A DNA stretch of 64,000 nucleotides from an uncultured Hymenobacter sp. Its GTDB lineage: Bacteria; Bacteroidota; Bacteroidia; Cytophagales; Hymenobacteraceae. Made by a program: the position numbers and the translations under genes. Each line of letters starts with the position of its first letter. Within the stretch, counting starts at the first letter, position 1. The notes beneath the pieces are model-generated. The model saw only the letters and a list, made by a program, of their open reading frames with translations. It made no database searches and was not told the DNA's origin. Below are positions 49,218-57,742 of this stretch, piece after piece. The stretch spans positions 124,001-188,000 of the forward strand of contig CAJYPK010000040.1 of assembly GCA_913776615.1 (NCBI GenBank), given 5' to 3'.

Positions 49218-51503
49218 TTACGTGGCCGACGCTTCGTCGGCCGGTGGTGTAGTCCGCTTGGTCGAAGCCCTTCTAGCGGCCGGATTTTTAGCCTCGGTCT
49301 TTTTAGAGGCTGCTTTCTTAGTCGCGGCCGGTTTCTTAGCAGTCGCAGTTTTAGTAGCCTTAGCCCTGCTGGTCGCTGGCTTTGTTGGCTCAGCAGTTTC
49401 CGTCGCTGTTGCAGGGGTGGCGTCAGGGGCAGCGGCGGCTGGGGAGGCGTCACTCGTTGCCACTGCCGCCGCTTTCGGGCGGCCCCGGCGGGGCTTTGCC
49501 AGGACTGGGGCCACTGGAGTAGCAGGAGTAGTCGCCTCGGCACCCGGCGCATTGGGCGCGGATTCCTCTGCCAGTCCCGGGCTGGGTACCATAGTATCGA
49601 GTACGGCGGGGCGTTCCAGTAGCGCCACCGGGAGAAGGGGTGGGGAGATAATGGGGGCCTGCGCTGGCGTTTCAGCCACCGGCTCCGAATCGTTGGCAGG
49701 CTGTTCGGCAGATGACGGGCTGCGGTACAAGGCGTTGCGCTTAGGCCCGCGTGGTACGATACCCGACTTGGTAATGACTTTCGACTTCTTGGGCGTTGGT
49801 CCCGTGCCACGCTTGCGCACTACTGGCGCGATAGGCGCGCCGGCTAGCTCAGTAGTCTCCGCAATAACGGTAACCTTATTCTCTTCAAAGCTGACCTGCA
49901 CGGGGGCCGGACTGATAAGCGGTGCCTCATCAGTCGGCGAGCTTTCGACGAGTTCGTCGTTTAATAATACGCCCGCCACTTCGTGCGCGATTTCGGCCGC
50001 TAGTTCCTCGGTAGCCAAACTGTTATCGGCCATGTCTACGCTGGTATTCTCGGCCACTTGCGCCGCTTCTGCTTGTTCAGCCGCTAGGCGAGCGGCGTGC
50101 TTGCGGGCAGTTCGTTTAGCGCCACCCCGTGAGCGCCGCTTCTTTTTCTTCGCTGGGTAGGCCGTGCTTTCTTCAGGCGCGAGCAGGTTGGTTTCCGGGT
50201 TGCTCAACAACAGGTCGGCAGCTGCCGCTACTGTTTCTTCCGCTACCGGCTCTGGCAGCGCCGCATCTTCCTTACTAACTGGCTCTAACGGTTCTGATGT
50301 CGGCTGCGCAAATTGGCCAGCCCGACGGTCGTAGCCCGTGCGGTTGTCGCGACCGGAGCGGCGGCCGTCACGGCGACTGTCCGGGCGTGACTCCGCCCGC
50401 TGACTAATCGGCTCGTTGGTGGAAGCTGCCGTCGATTCAGTGTCGGGCGTGTCGTAGCCAATATCAATCCGCTCTTCGTTGTCATCGGGCTCGGGTTCTT
50501 CCACGCGCATGGGCTTAGGCGGTGGTAGCGCCACAAGCTGGCGTTGCACGTCGCGCAGTTCCTGGCGCACGTCTATTCCTTGGCTGCTCAAGCGATCCAG
50601 GCGCGCCGCTGTTTGGTCGAGAAACGACCGGTGCTCGGGCGCGCCCAAATGCAGCGGCCGGTGGCCCAGCGCCTGCCGCACGGCCGCCCACTCCTTGCGG
50701 AAGCGCCCGAAATCGGCATCGAAATACGCCCGCGCAAATTTCTCCCAGATGTAGTCTTCGGCTACTTCGGAAGGATGCAGCATATCCGCCGCGTAGAAGC
50801 GGTAGTCGCGCAGCTCATCGGTCAGCAATTCGTAGGCCGGGAAGTAGCTCACGCCCGGCAGCAGCTCACTCAGGTAATGACAAGCCACCCGCAGCACCGA
50901 CTTGCTTACCGCGTTCAGCGGCAGCGTATCCTTTATATGGCGCACTGGGCTCACCGTCAGGATAATTCGGATGTTAGGGTTCACTCGCCGCAGCAGCGCG
51001 TGTACTTCAGCCAGCCCGTTTACGATTTCGTCAGCCGTTAGTAATTCTTTGTCAAACAGGCCTGTCGGTAGCTTGTGCAGATTGCTTACCAGTTCGCCGG
51101 TTTCGCGCAGGCGGTAGGCCCAGGCGGTCCCCAGCGTCAGTACCACGGCATCGGCCGTGCGTAAAAAGTCGCCCACGCGCTGCACCGTTTCCTGAATGGT
51201 TTGCAGCAGCTCTACCGGCGACTCGGCCCCAATGGTGCTGTGAAAGTCGTAGCTCTGCCAGCGGCCTCGTGCTTCTACCACGTGCTGCTGCCAGTCCTGC
51301 TCCTCGCCAGCTGCCGCTCGCAGTAGCTGCGCCAGCGCCAGTGGCTGAAACACCGTCCCGAAGGGATTGACCAAGGCATTGACCTTATTCAGCCGCAGCC
51401 GCGAGCCAATGCTATCGGCAAAGCACGAGCCTACCGTGAGCACCCGCGCCGTGCGCGCCAGTTGCCGCTCCTGCGGCGCAATAGTTAATTCAGTCCGAAA
51501 CAT
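49218..51503 (-). CDS. GSCFA-domain protein with AT-hook, H1-like tail
   Basis: Protein of 761 residues. The first 330 residues are a GSCFA domain (SGNH-type hydrolase-like): VLTVGSCFADSIGSRL with the Gly-Ser-Cys-Phe-Ala motif, NPFGTVFQPLALAQLL, VLTLGTAWAYRL and AADMLHPSEVAEDYIWEKF. A charged linker follows, then a basic patch PAKKKKRRSRGGAKRTARKH. The last 92 residues begin KPRRGRPKAA, an AT-hook core, and are then Lys/Ala/Pro-rich (ATAKKPAATKKAASKKTEAK), like histone H1. The tail may bind DNA or RNA. The ATG at 51503 is preferred since the upstream extension overlaps the -7 box. It is probably leaderless. Confidence 0.82.
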   Translation of the reverse strand: MFRTELTIAPQERQLARTARVLTVGSCFADSIGSRLRLNKVNALVNPFGTVFQPLALAQLLRAAAGEEQDWQQHVVEARGRWQSYDFHSTIGAESPVELLQTIQETVQRVGDFLRTADAVVLTLGTAWAYRLRETGELVSNLHKLPTGLFDKELLTADEIVNGLAEVHALLRRVNPNIRIILTVSPVRHIKDTLPLNAVSKSVLRVACHYLSELLPGVSYFPAYELLTDELRDYRFYAADMLHPSEVAEDYIWEKFARAYFDADFGRFRKEWAAVRQALGHRPLHLGAPEHRSFLDQTAARLDRLSSQGIDVRQELRDVQRQLVALPPPKPMRVEEPEPDDNEERIDIGYDTPDTESTAASTNEPISQRAESRPDSRRDGRRSGRDNRTGYDRRAGQFAQPTSEPLEPVSKEDAALPEPVAEETVAAAADLLLSNPETNLLAPEESTAYPAKKKKRRSRGGAKRTARKHAARLAAEQAEAAQVAENTSVDMADNSLATEELAAEIAHEVAGVLLNDELVESSPTDEAPLISPAPVQVSFEENKVTVIAETTELAGAPIAPVVRKRGTGPTPKKSKVITKSGIVPRGPKRNALYRSPSSAEQPANDSEPVAETPAQAPIISPPLLPVALLERPAVLDTMVPSPGLAEESAPNAPGAEATTPATPVAPVLAKPRRGRPKAAAVATSDASPAAAAPDATPATATETAEPTKPATSRAKATKTATAKKPAATKKAASKKTEAKNPAARRASTKRTTPPADEASAT

Positions 51504-51509
51504 GAATCG

Positions 51510-51517
51510 CAAAGGTA
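51510..51517 (-). promoter_or_regulatory. -7 box 6 nt from the GSCFA start
   Basis: Minus-strand TACCTTTG; CGATTC then separates it from the ATG. This spacing would give an essentially leaderless mRNA. Confidence 0.6.
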
Positions 51518-51522
51518 TGCCC

Positions 51523-51558
51523 AAAAAAAAGACGCCCCACCTCGCGGCAGAGCGTCTT
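51523..51558 (-). terminator. Terminator of the rpsF-rpsR-rplI operon
   Basis: Minus strand: AAGACGC pairs with GCGTCTT, with extra inner pairs, then TTTTTTTT. It overlaps the promoter zone of the next gene. Confidence 0.8.
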
Positions 51559-51581
51559 CATAATCTGCTGATAGCAAGTGC

Positions 51582-52025
51582 TTAGGCAGCAACCACGCGG
51601 AAATGTACCGTGTGCTTTACTTCCTTGTGCAGGTTCAGGGTGGCGGTGTAGTCGCCAGCAGTGCCGGGCTCCTGGTCGAAGCTCAGACGCTTGCGGTCTA
51701 CGTCGATACCCTTGTTTTTCAGCGCCTCAGCCAGTTGCAGCGTGGTTACGCGGCCGAAGATTTTGCCGGTTTCACCCACTTTAGCGGGCAGTTCGAATAC
51801 TTGGTCGCCAACTTGGTCAGCTACTGCCTGGGCATCAGCTTTCACCTTCTCAGCTTTGTGGGCGGCCTGACGCACGTTCTCGGCTACGATTTTCTTGGCC
51901 GATTTGTCAGCCAGGATAGCCAGGCCCTGCGGCAGGAGATAGTTGCGGCCGTAGCCCGATTTTACCGTTACGAGGTCGTTCTTGTAGCCCAGACCCTTAA
52001 CGTCGTCTTTCAGAATGATTTCCAT
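51582..52025 (-). CDS. rplI: 50S ribosomal protein bL9
   Basis: Large-subunit protein of 147 residues, the standard length. It starts MEIILKDDVKGLGYKNDLVT, VKSGYGRNYLLPQGLAI, continues through the long connecting helix and ends in the C-terminal RNA-binding domain (KIFGRVTTLQLAEALKNKGI, HKEVKHTVHFRVV). It is the last gene of the rpsF-rpsR-rplI operon, which is conserved across bacteria. An AT-rich inverted repeat separates it from rpsR. Confidence 0.97.
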   Translation of the reverse strand: MEIILKDDVKGLGYKNDLVTVKSGYGRNYLLPQGLAILADKSAKKIVAENVRQAAHKAEKVKADAQAVADQVGDQVFELPAKVGETGKIFGRVTTLQLAEALKNKGIDVDRKRLSFDQEPGTAGDYTATLNLHKEVKHTVHFRVVAA

Positions 52026-52031
52026 ATCAGT

Positions 52032-52124
52032 TGAAAATTATGAGTTATAAATTATGAATTATGAATTAGCGATTTGACGCAATTCAGGGAAATTCATAAT
52101 TCATAATTCAACATTCATAGTTTA
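52032..52124. repeat. AT-rich iterated hairpin between rpsR and rplI
   Basis: ATTATGAATTATGAATT at 52051-52067 is perfectly complementary to 52091-52107, and looser pairing extends outward on both sides. The arms are built from a repeated ATGAATT unit. Confidence 0.75.
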
Positions 52125-52394
52125 TTTAAGGGCGTCAGTTACGTAGGGCATCAGGGCCAGGTGACGGGCTTTCGCCACGGCCTGGGCCACTTTGCGCTGA
52201 AACTTCAGGCTGGTGCCGGTGATGCGGCGGGGCAGCAAGCGGCCCTGCTCGTTCACGAACTTCAGCAGGAAGTTCGGGTCTTTGTAATCCACGTACTTGA
52301 TGCCGTTCTTCTTGAAGCGGCAGTACTTGTTGCGCGTGTCAACCGGCTTGTTGCCGTTGTCGCGGTTGTTGTTGCGGGTGGTTTGCGTAGCCAT
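52122..52394 (-). CDS. rpsR: 30S ribosomal protein bS18
   Basis: Small-subunit protein of 90 residues. It reads KYCRFKKNGIKYVDYKDPNF, LLKFVNEQGRLLPRRITGTS and LKFQRKVAQAVAKARHLALM, the conserved bS18 core. In Bacteroidota, bS18, bS6 and bS21 help to sequester the 16S anti-Shine-Dalgarno. No Shine-Dalgarno is seen upstream of its ATG, consistent with that. Confidence 0.97.
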   Translation of the reverse strand: MATQTTRNNNRDNGNKPVDTRNKYCRFKKNGIKYVDYKDPNFLLKFVNEQGRLLPRRITGTSLKFQRKVAQAVAKARHLALMPYVTDALK

Positions 52395-52414
52395 CGTAGT
52401 TGCGTGCTAAAAGG

Positions 52415-52792
52415 TTACTGAGCGGCTTCGGCCGGCTGGGGCTTGGGCTGGTTCATTTCACCGTTGCGGCGGCGCTCGTTGTAAGTCACGGCGTGCTTGT
52501 CGAGCACCGTGGTCAAGAAGCGGATTACGCGCTCGTCGCGGCGGAAAGCCAGTTCGAGTACGTCTACAATGTTGCCTTCGCCGCTGTGATTGTAAGTCAG
52601 CGTGAAGTAGTAACCGGTAGATTTCTTTTGAATCGGGTAAGCCAGCTTGCGCAAGCCCCAGGCTTCAGTAGAAATGAGGTCGGCGCCATTTTCCTTAAGC
52701 ACCTGCGAGAACTTCTCGACCGTCTCTTGCACCTGGCCCTCGTTCAGTACGGGGGTGAGGATGAAGACCGTCTCGTAATTTCTTACGTCCAT
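52415..52792 (-). CDS. rpsF: 30S ribosomal protein bS6
   Basis: Small-subunit protein of 125 residues. It starts MDVRNYETVFILTPVLNEGQ and has LISTEAWGLRKLAYPIQKKS and YYFTLTYNHSGE, then LELAFRRDERVIRFLTTVLD, matching bS6. It is the first gene of the operon, with a strong promoter about 40 nt upstream. Confidence 0.97.
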   Translation of the reverse strand: MDVRNYETVFILTPVLNEGQVQETVEKFSQVLKENGADLISTEAWGLRKLAYPIQKKSTGYYFTLTYNHSGEGNIVDVLELAFRRDERVIRFLTTVLDKHAVTYNERRRNGEMNQPKPQPAEAAQ

Positions 52793-52833
52793 TGACGGGG
52801 TTGATTAAATTGAGTGAAAAATTAATTGGGGTG

Positions 52834-52864
52834 CAAAGGTACTGATTTTATGGCGCATTGCCAA
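52834..52864 (-). promoter_or_regulatory. Promoter of rpsF operon
   Basis: Minus-strand TACCTTTG at 52841-52834 with TTG 20 nt upstream, an excellent match to the Bacteroidota consensus. Confidence 0.75.
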
Positions 52865-53093
52865 GCCCTCCCGCGATTTACCTCATCATGCGTTCCACCA
52901 GTCGCGCTACCCCGCTAACATGCCGGCTCTCGGGTACCGGCTGGCCCAACGGTGCAGAAAACCAAACCGTGTACCGCGGGCTACGCAAGTAGCCAATATC
53001 TTACTGACTAAGTATGCCACTGGCAAAGGCTTAAAACGGTATTTAGGATAATTCCAAATAAGCTCAGGGCTCCCGAAAATGGCCTTCCCACCT

Positions 53094-53123
53094 TTGCCAC
53101 CCGCGATTCCTAGCCTACATTTG
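53094..53123 (+). promoter_or_regulatory. Promoter of the act-cox operon
   Basis: TTG at 53094-53096, 19-nt spacer, TACATTTG at 53116-53123. It precedes actA by 48 nt. Confidence 0.75.
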
Positions 53124-53171
53124 CACCCCGGAAAGGGTACGCCCGCAATCCGTATTTACCGGTTCGTTTGG

Positions 53172-54512
53172 ATGATGAATAGCTTTCTATCACGCACCAG
53201 TTCGTGGGTGCTCGCATTATTTCTAGCCGTTGCGGCCCCGGCATTTGCCCAGGATGCCGCTACCGTGAGCAAAAACGGCGTTACCCCCGGCACCGCGGCT
53301 GGGGCCACGCCAGCCGCTGCGGCTGCCCCCGCTGGCGCCCAGGGTGCCGGTGGCGGTGACGCCGCTGCCATCGCCGCTGGCGACGCATTGTTCAAAAACA
53401 ACTGCGCCCAGTGCCACGCTGTCAACGACAAAGTGGTTGGCCCGGCCCTGGCTGGCATCACCAAGCGTCGCTCCATCTCTTGGCTGATTCCGTGGGTAAA
53501 GAACTCTTCCAAGGTTATTGCCAGCGGCGACGAGTACGCGGTAAAGCTGTTCAACGACAACGGCAAGCAGCAGATGCCCGCCTTCCCGCAACTGTCGGAC
53601 AAGGAAATCACGAGCATCATGGCTTGGGTTACCTCACAAGAGGGTGGACCGGCTCCCGCAGGTGGTGGCGTTACTGCTGCCAATGCTGGAGGTGCTGACG
53701 GTAAAGACGCCGGTGCTGGAGCCGCCGCTGCCGGTGGGTACACTGACATCTTACTCATCGTCCTAGTAGTAGTGCTGATTGTGCTGGTGGTAACGCTGGC
53801 CATCATCGCCAACCTGATGAAGGACGTGCTGCAAGGCCGCAAAGATCTTGACGGCCGCGACGTTGAGTTGCTGGAGCAGCGCTTCGACTGGACTAAGCTC
53901 TACCGCTCGACCGCCCTGCGCGGCATCGTTGGTACTGTGTTTGCCCTCGTGCTTCTCTACGAAGGCGTACAGAGCGTAATGGCCGTGGGCCTGACCCAAG
54001 GCTATCAGCCGACCCAGCCAATTGCCTTCTCGCACAAAATCCACGCTGGCGAAAACCAAATCAACTGCGCCTACTGCCACACCTCGGTGTACAAAGCCAA
54101 GTCGGCCAACATTCCTTCGGCTAACATCTGTATGAACTGCCACTCGCAGATCAAGACGGAGTCGCCGGAAATCAAGAAAATCTACCGGGCCATCGAGCGC
54201 AAGCAGCCCATTCAGTGGGTACGGGTACACAACCTGCCCGACCTCGCCTACTTCAACCACTCGCAGCACACACAGGTGGGTGGCATTCAGTGCCAGACCT
54301 GCCACGGCCCCATCCAGAACATGGAAGTGGTGTATCAGTATTCGGCCCTCACCATGGGCTGGTGCATCAACTGCCACCGCGAGACGCCCCTCAACACGAA
54401 AGGCAACGCCTACTACGACAACCTCGTGAAACTGCACGACAAGTCGAACAACGCCGTGCCCTTCACCGTGTCGTCGAACGGCGGTACCGAGTGCTCGAAG
54501 TGCCACTACTAA
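53172..54512 (+). CDS. actA: Alternative complex III, multiheme cytochrome c subunit ActA
   Basis: Exported cytochrome of 446 residues. The signal ends VAAPAFAQ. The N-terminal part is a monoheme cytochrome c domain with CAQCH and a Met ligand region (QQMPAFPQLSDKEI). A membrane segment at about residues 190-215 follows (LLIVLVVVLIVLVVTLAIIA). The C-terminal ActA part has five heme motifs: CAYCH, CMNCH, CQTCH, CINCH and CSKCH. Six heme sites in all would carry electrons from quinol in the complex to the oxidase. The fusion of a mono- and pentaheme part seems typical for the group. It is the first gene of a long operon. Confidence 0.92.
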   Translation: MMNSFLSRTSSWVLALFLAVAAPAFAQDAATVSKNGVTPGTAAGATPAAAAAPAGAQGAGGGDAAAIAAGDALFKNNCAQCHAVNDKVVGPALAGITKRRSISWLIPWVKNSSKVIASGDEYAVKLFNDNGKQQMPAFPQLSDKEITSIMAWVTSQEGGPAPAGGGVTAANAGGADGKDAGAGAAAAGGYTDILLIVLVVVLIVLVVTLAIIANLMKDVLQGRKDLDGRDVELLEQRFDWTKLYRSTALRGIVGTVFALVLLYEGVQSVMAVGLTQGYQPTQPIAFSHKIHAGENQINCAYCHTSVYKAKSANIPSANICMNCHSQIKTESPEIKKIYRAIERKQPIQWVRVHNLPDLAYFNHSQHTQVGGIQCQTCHGPIQNMEVVYQYSALTMGWCINCHRETPLNTKGNAYYDNLVKLHDKSNNAVPFTVSSNGGTECSKCHY

Positions 54513-54542
54513 TTTTTCTAGCCAAGCCTTTATAAAAGACAT

Positions 54543-54595
54543 GAGTTGAGAATTGAGCGTTGCCAGCTACAAGCGGCCACCTCAATTCTCAATTC
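54543..54595. repeat. Iterated hairpin between actA and actB
   Basis: GAGTTGAGAATTGAG at 54543-54557 pairs with CTCAATTCTCAATTC at 54581-54595, 14 of 15 positions, with a 23-nt loop. Confidence 0.7.
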
Positions 54596-54621
54596 ACTGC
54601 AAATGTCTCATTACTGATAAG

Positions 54622-57600
54622 ATGAAATACTGGAAGGGAATTGAAGAGCTGGATAACTCACCGGAGTTCGCTAAGAACGCCTTCGCCGAGTTTCCCGACT
54701 TTCTGCCGGTGAAAGAAGGCCGTGCGGGTAATCCCGACGACTCGTCGGTAGCACCGCGCCGCGACTTTCTGAAGCTCATGGGTTTTGGCGTGGCTGCCGC
54801 CACGCTGGCCGCCTGCGAAACGCCGGTGCACAAGGCCATCCCTTACCTCAACAAGCCGGAGGAGGTAGATCCTACTGTTTCTAACTTTTACGCATCTACC
54901 TATTTCACGGGTTCGGACTACAACGCTGTTCTGGTAAAGAACCGCGACGGCCGTCCAATTAAACTGGAAGGCAATCCCGAATCGCCCGTAACGCGCGGCG
55001 GTCTGTCGGCCCGTGCGCAAGCGGCGGTCCTCAACCTCTACGATGGTGCTCGTTTGCAGCATTTCATGGCCAAGGGCAAGCAGGTTGACTTTGACGAACT
55101 CGATCGTGCCGTGCGGGCTGGCTTAGGCAGCGCGACGGGCAAAGTAGTGCTTGTGTCGCCTACCATCATCAGCCCCAGCACTAAGCGTGCCATTGCTGCT
55201 CTGGCTGGCCGCACCCGTAGCTTCGAGCACGTGATGTACGACGTGAACTCAGCCTCGGGCCTGCTCCAAGCCAACGGTGGCGTGCTGCCAGCTTACGACT
55301 TCAGCCGCGCCAACGTTATCGTGAGCCTGGGTGCCGACTTCCTTGGCACTTGGATTTCGCCGGTGGAGTACTCGCGTCAGTACATCACCAACCGTAAGGT
55401 GAGCTCAGACAAGCGCACGATGTCGCGCCACTTCCAGTTCGAAACGGCCCTCTCGCTTACCGGTTCCAACGCCGACGTGCGCGTAGCCGTGAAGCCCTCG
55501 GAAATGGGTGCCGTTGCCCTAGCCCTCTACAATGCCGTAGCCGGTGGTGGCTCGGCGGCTGGCCTGTCGGCTGCCGCCCAGAAGCAAGTAGCGCAGGCGG
55601 CGAAAGAGCTTCAAGCTAATCGCGGTGCTTCGCTGGTAGTATCGGGCTCGAATGACCCCGCCGTGCAAACGGTAGTGGCTGCCATCAACCAATCGCTCGG
55701 CAACGTTGGCACGACGCTGAATCTGACGGCTCCCTCGTACGTGCGTCAGGGCGACGACACGCGCATGGGTCAGTTCATCAATGACTTGAAAAACGGCGCA
55801 GTTGGCGCAGTAATTTTCTACCACGCCAACCCTGTCTTCAACCACCCCCGCGGTGCTGAAATTGAAGAGGCACTGAAGGGTAACAAAGCCGCGTTGACCG
55901 TTTCGCTCAACGACCGCCTCGACGAAACTGGCTCGCTCTGCCAGTACCAGGCTCCCGACCACCACTGGCTGGAATCATGGAACGACTACGAGCCTAAGCG
56001 TGGCTCGCTCAGCTTGGCTCAGCCGGCTATCACGCCGCTCTTCAAAACTCGCCAGGCTCAGGAGACTTTCCTCCGCTGGGCTGGCTCGAATGAGACCTAC
56101 TACAACTTCCTGAAGGATGGCTGGCGCAATGTACTCGGCACTAATGGCTTCCAGGCTGCCTGGGACAAAGCTGTGCACGATGGCGTAGCCAACGGCTCCG
56201 CTCTGACCACCGCTGCATTCTCCACTCCGGCGCTCAGCCTCGCCGTCGCTACCGGCAATCTTGGTAGCGCCGCTAAGCCTGGCATCGAAGCGGTACTCTA
56301 CGAAAAAGTAGGTATCGGTGAGGGTGGGGTAGAGGCTAACAACCCCTTCCTGCACGAACTACCCGATCCCATCTCCAAAGCTACCTGGGGCAATTACGTA
56401 GCTGTGCCGCGCAAGATGGCCGAAGCCCAGAAATGGGAACAGGGCGATGTTCTGAAAGTAACGGCTGCTAACGGTAAGAGCATTGAATTGCCCGTACTAG
56501 TGCAACCCGGTCAGGCCAACGATACGGTAAGTATCGCCGTCGGTTATGGCCGTACGAAGGTTGGCAAAGTAGGCGAGGCAGTTGGCGCGAACGCCTTCCC
56601 GCTGGCCCAGGTTACGCCGACCAGCGGCGTAGTGTACGCGACTACCGTAACGCTGAGCAAAACGGGTGCTACTAATCCCATCGCTCAGACGCAAACGCAC
56701 CACACTATCATGGACCGCCATGAGGTAGTGCAAGAGAATACGCTGGCTAAATACCGCGAAAATCCCAAGGAAGTAACTGAGTACGAGCGTATCGCTACGC
56801 CCGATGGCTTGGAGAAACCCAATAAGGTTTCGCTGTGGCAGGATTACCAGTACAATGACCACCACTGGGGTATGGCCATCGACCTCAACTCGTGCATCGG
56901 CTGCGGCTCGTGCGTGATTGGGTGCCAGACCGAAAACAACATTGCCGTAGTGGGCAAGCAGCAGGTTATCAACCGCCGCGAAATGCACTGGATGCGTATC
57001 GACCGCTACTACAGCTCCGACCATCACGAAAACGAATTCGAGAAGGAAGGCAAGCTGGCGACCTACGCCAAAATGGAGGATCCCTCGGACAACCCGCAGG
57101 TTATCTTCCAACCCATGATGTGCCAGCACTGCAACCACGCACCTTGCGAAACGGTGTGTCCGGTACTCGCCACTACCCACAGCTCAGAAGGTCTGAACCA
57201 GATGACCTACAACCGTTGCGTAGGTACTCGTTATTGCGCCAACAACTGCCCGTATAAAGTTCGTCGCTTCAACTGGTTCTCGTTCTACTCCAACGAGAAA
57301 TTCGAAGACGTGAACGGTCACATGTTCACCGACCTCGGTCGCATGGTGCTGAACCCGGACGTTACGGTTCGCGCTCGCGGGGTGATGGAGAAATGCTCTT
57401 TCTGCGTGCAGCGCATTCAGCTCGGCAAGCTTGAGGCTAAGAAGCAGAAGCGCCGTCCGAAAGATGGGGAAATCGTAACGGCCTGCGCCCAATCGTGCCC
57501 CACCGAAGCTATCCTCTTCGGTGACATGCGCGACCCGGCTAGCCGCATTAGCCAACTGCTGCGCCGCGAAGACGGTGAGCGTGCTTTCCACGTGCTGGAT

Positions 57601-57693
57601 TCCATCAACGTGCAGCCGAACGTTACGTACCTGACCAAAATCCGCAATGGCGCGGCCGAATTCTTCCCCGAGGAAGAAAAAGAAAACGCTTAA
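54622..57693 (+). CDS. actB: Alternative complex III, iron-sulfur/molybdopterin-like subunit ActB
   Basis: Large subunit of 1023 residues. A twin-arginine-type signal (PRRDFLKLMGFGVAAATLAA) ends at a Cys in a lipobox-like context. The middle is a molybdopterin oxidoreductase-like fold that in ActB lacks the cofactor. The C-terminal part carries four iron-sulfur motifs: CIGCGSCVIGCQTEN, CQHCNHAPCETVCP, CVGTRYCANNCPYKVRRFNW and CSFCVQR with ACAQSCP. It passes electrons within the complex on the periplasmic side. The ATG at 54622 (MKYWKGIEEL) is preferred over one at 54553, which would start inside a repeat. Confidence 0.93.
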   Translation: MKYWKGIEELDNSPEFAKNAFAEFPDFLPVKEGRAGNPDDSSVAPRRDFLKLMGFGVAAATLAACETPVHKAIPYLNKPEEVDPTVSNFYASTYFTGSDYNAVLVKNRDGRPIKLEGNPESPVTRGGLSARAQAAVLNLYDGARLQHFMAKGKQVDFDELDRAVRAGLGSATGKVVLVSPTIISPSTKRAIAALAGRTRSFEHVMYDVNSASGLLQANGGVLPAYDFSRANVIVSLGADFLGTWISPVEYSRQYITNRKVSSDKRTMSRHFQFETALSLTGSNADVRVAVKPSEMGAVALALYNAVAGGGSAAGLSAAAQKQVAQAAKELQANRGASLVVSGSNDPAVQTVVAAINQSLGNVGTTLNLTAPSYVRQGDDTRMGQFINDLKNGAVGAVIFYHANPVFNHPRGAEIEEALKGNKAALTVSLNDRLDETGSLCQYQAPDHHWLESWNDYEPKRGSLSLAQPAITPLFKTRQAQETFLRWAGSNETYYNFLKDGWRNVLGTNGFQAAWDKAVHDGVANGSALTTAAFSTPALSLAVATGNLGSAAKPGIEAVLYEKVGIGEGGVEANNPFLHELPDPISKATWGNYVAVPRKMAEAQKWEQGDVLKVTAANGKSIELPVLVQPGQANDTVSIAVGYGRTKVGKVGEAVGANAFPLAQVTPTSGVVYATTVTLSKTGATNPIAQTQTHHTIMDRHEVVQENTLAKYRENPKEVTEYERIATPDGLEKPNKVSLWQDYQYNDHHWGMAIDLNSCIGCGSCVIGCQTENNIAVVGKQQVINRREMHWMRIDRYYSSDHHENEFEKEGKLATYAKMEDPSDNPQVIFQPMMCQHCNHAPCETVCPVLATTHSSEGLNQMTYNRCVGTRYCANNCPYKVRRFNWFSFYSNEKFEDVNGHMFTDLGRMVLNPDVTVRARGVMEKCSFCVQRIQLGKLEAKKQKRRPKDGEIVTACAQSCPTEAILFGDMRDPASRISQLLRREDGERAFHVLDSINVQPNVTYLTKIRNGAAEFFPEEEKENA

Positions 57694-57742
57694 GCTGCCA
57701 ACCGTCCGTCAAATAAGAGTTAAGTAATTAATATTCATCACT

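Larger units (their letters stand above)
52793..53171. other. Divergent regulatory region
   Basis: About 380 bp between rpsF (minus) and actA (plus). It holds the two promoters listed separately. No other gene is recognised. Confidence 0.6.
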
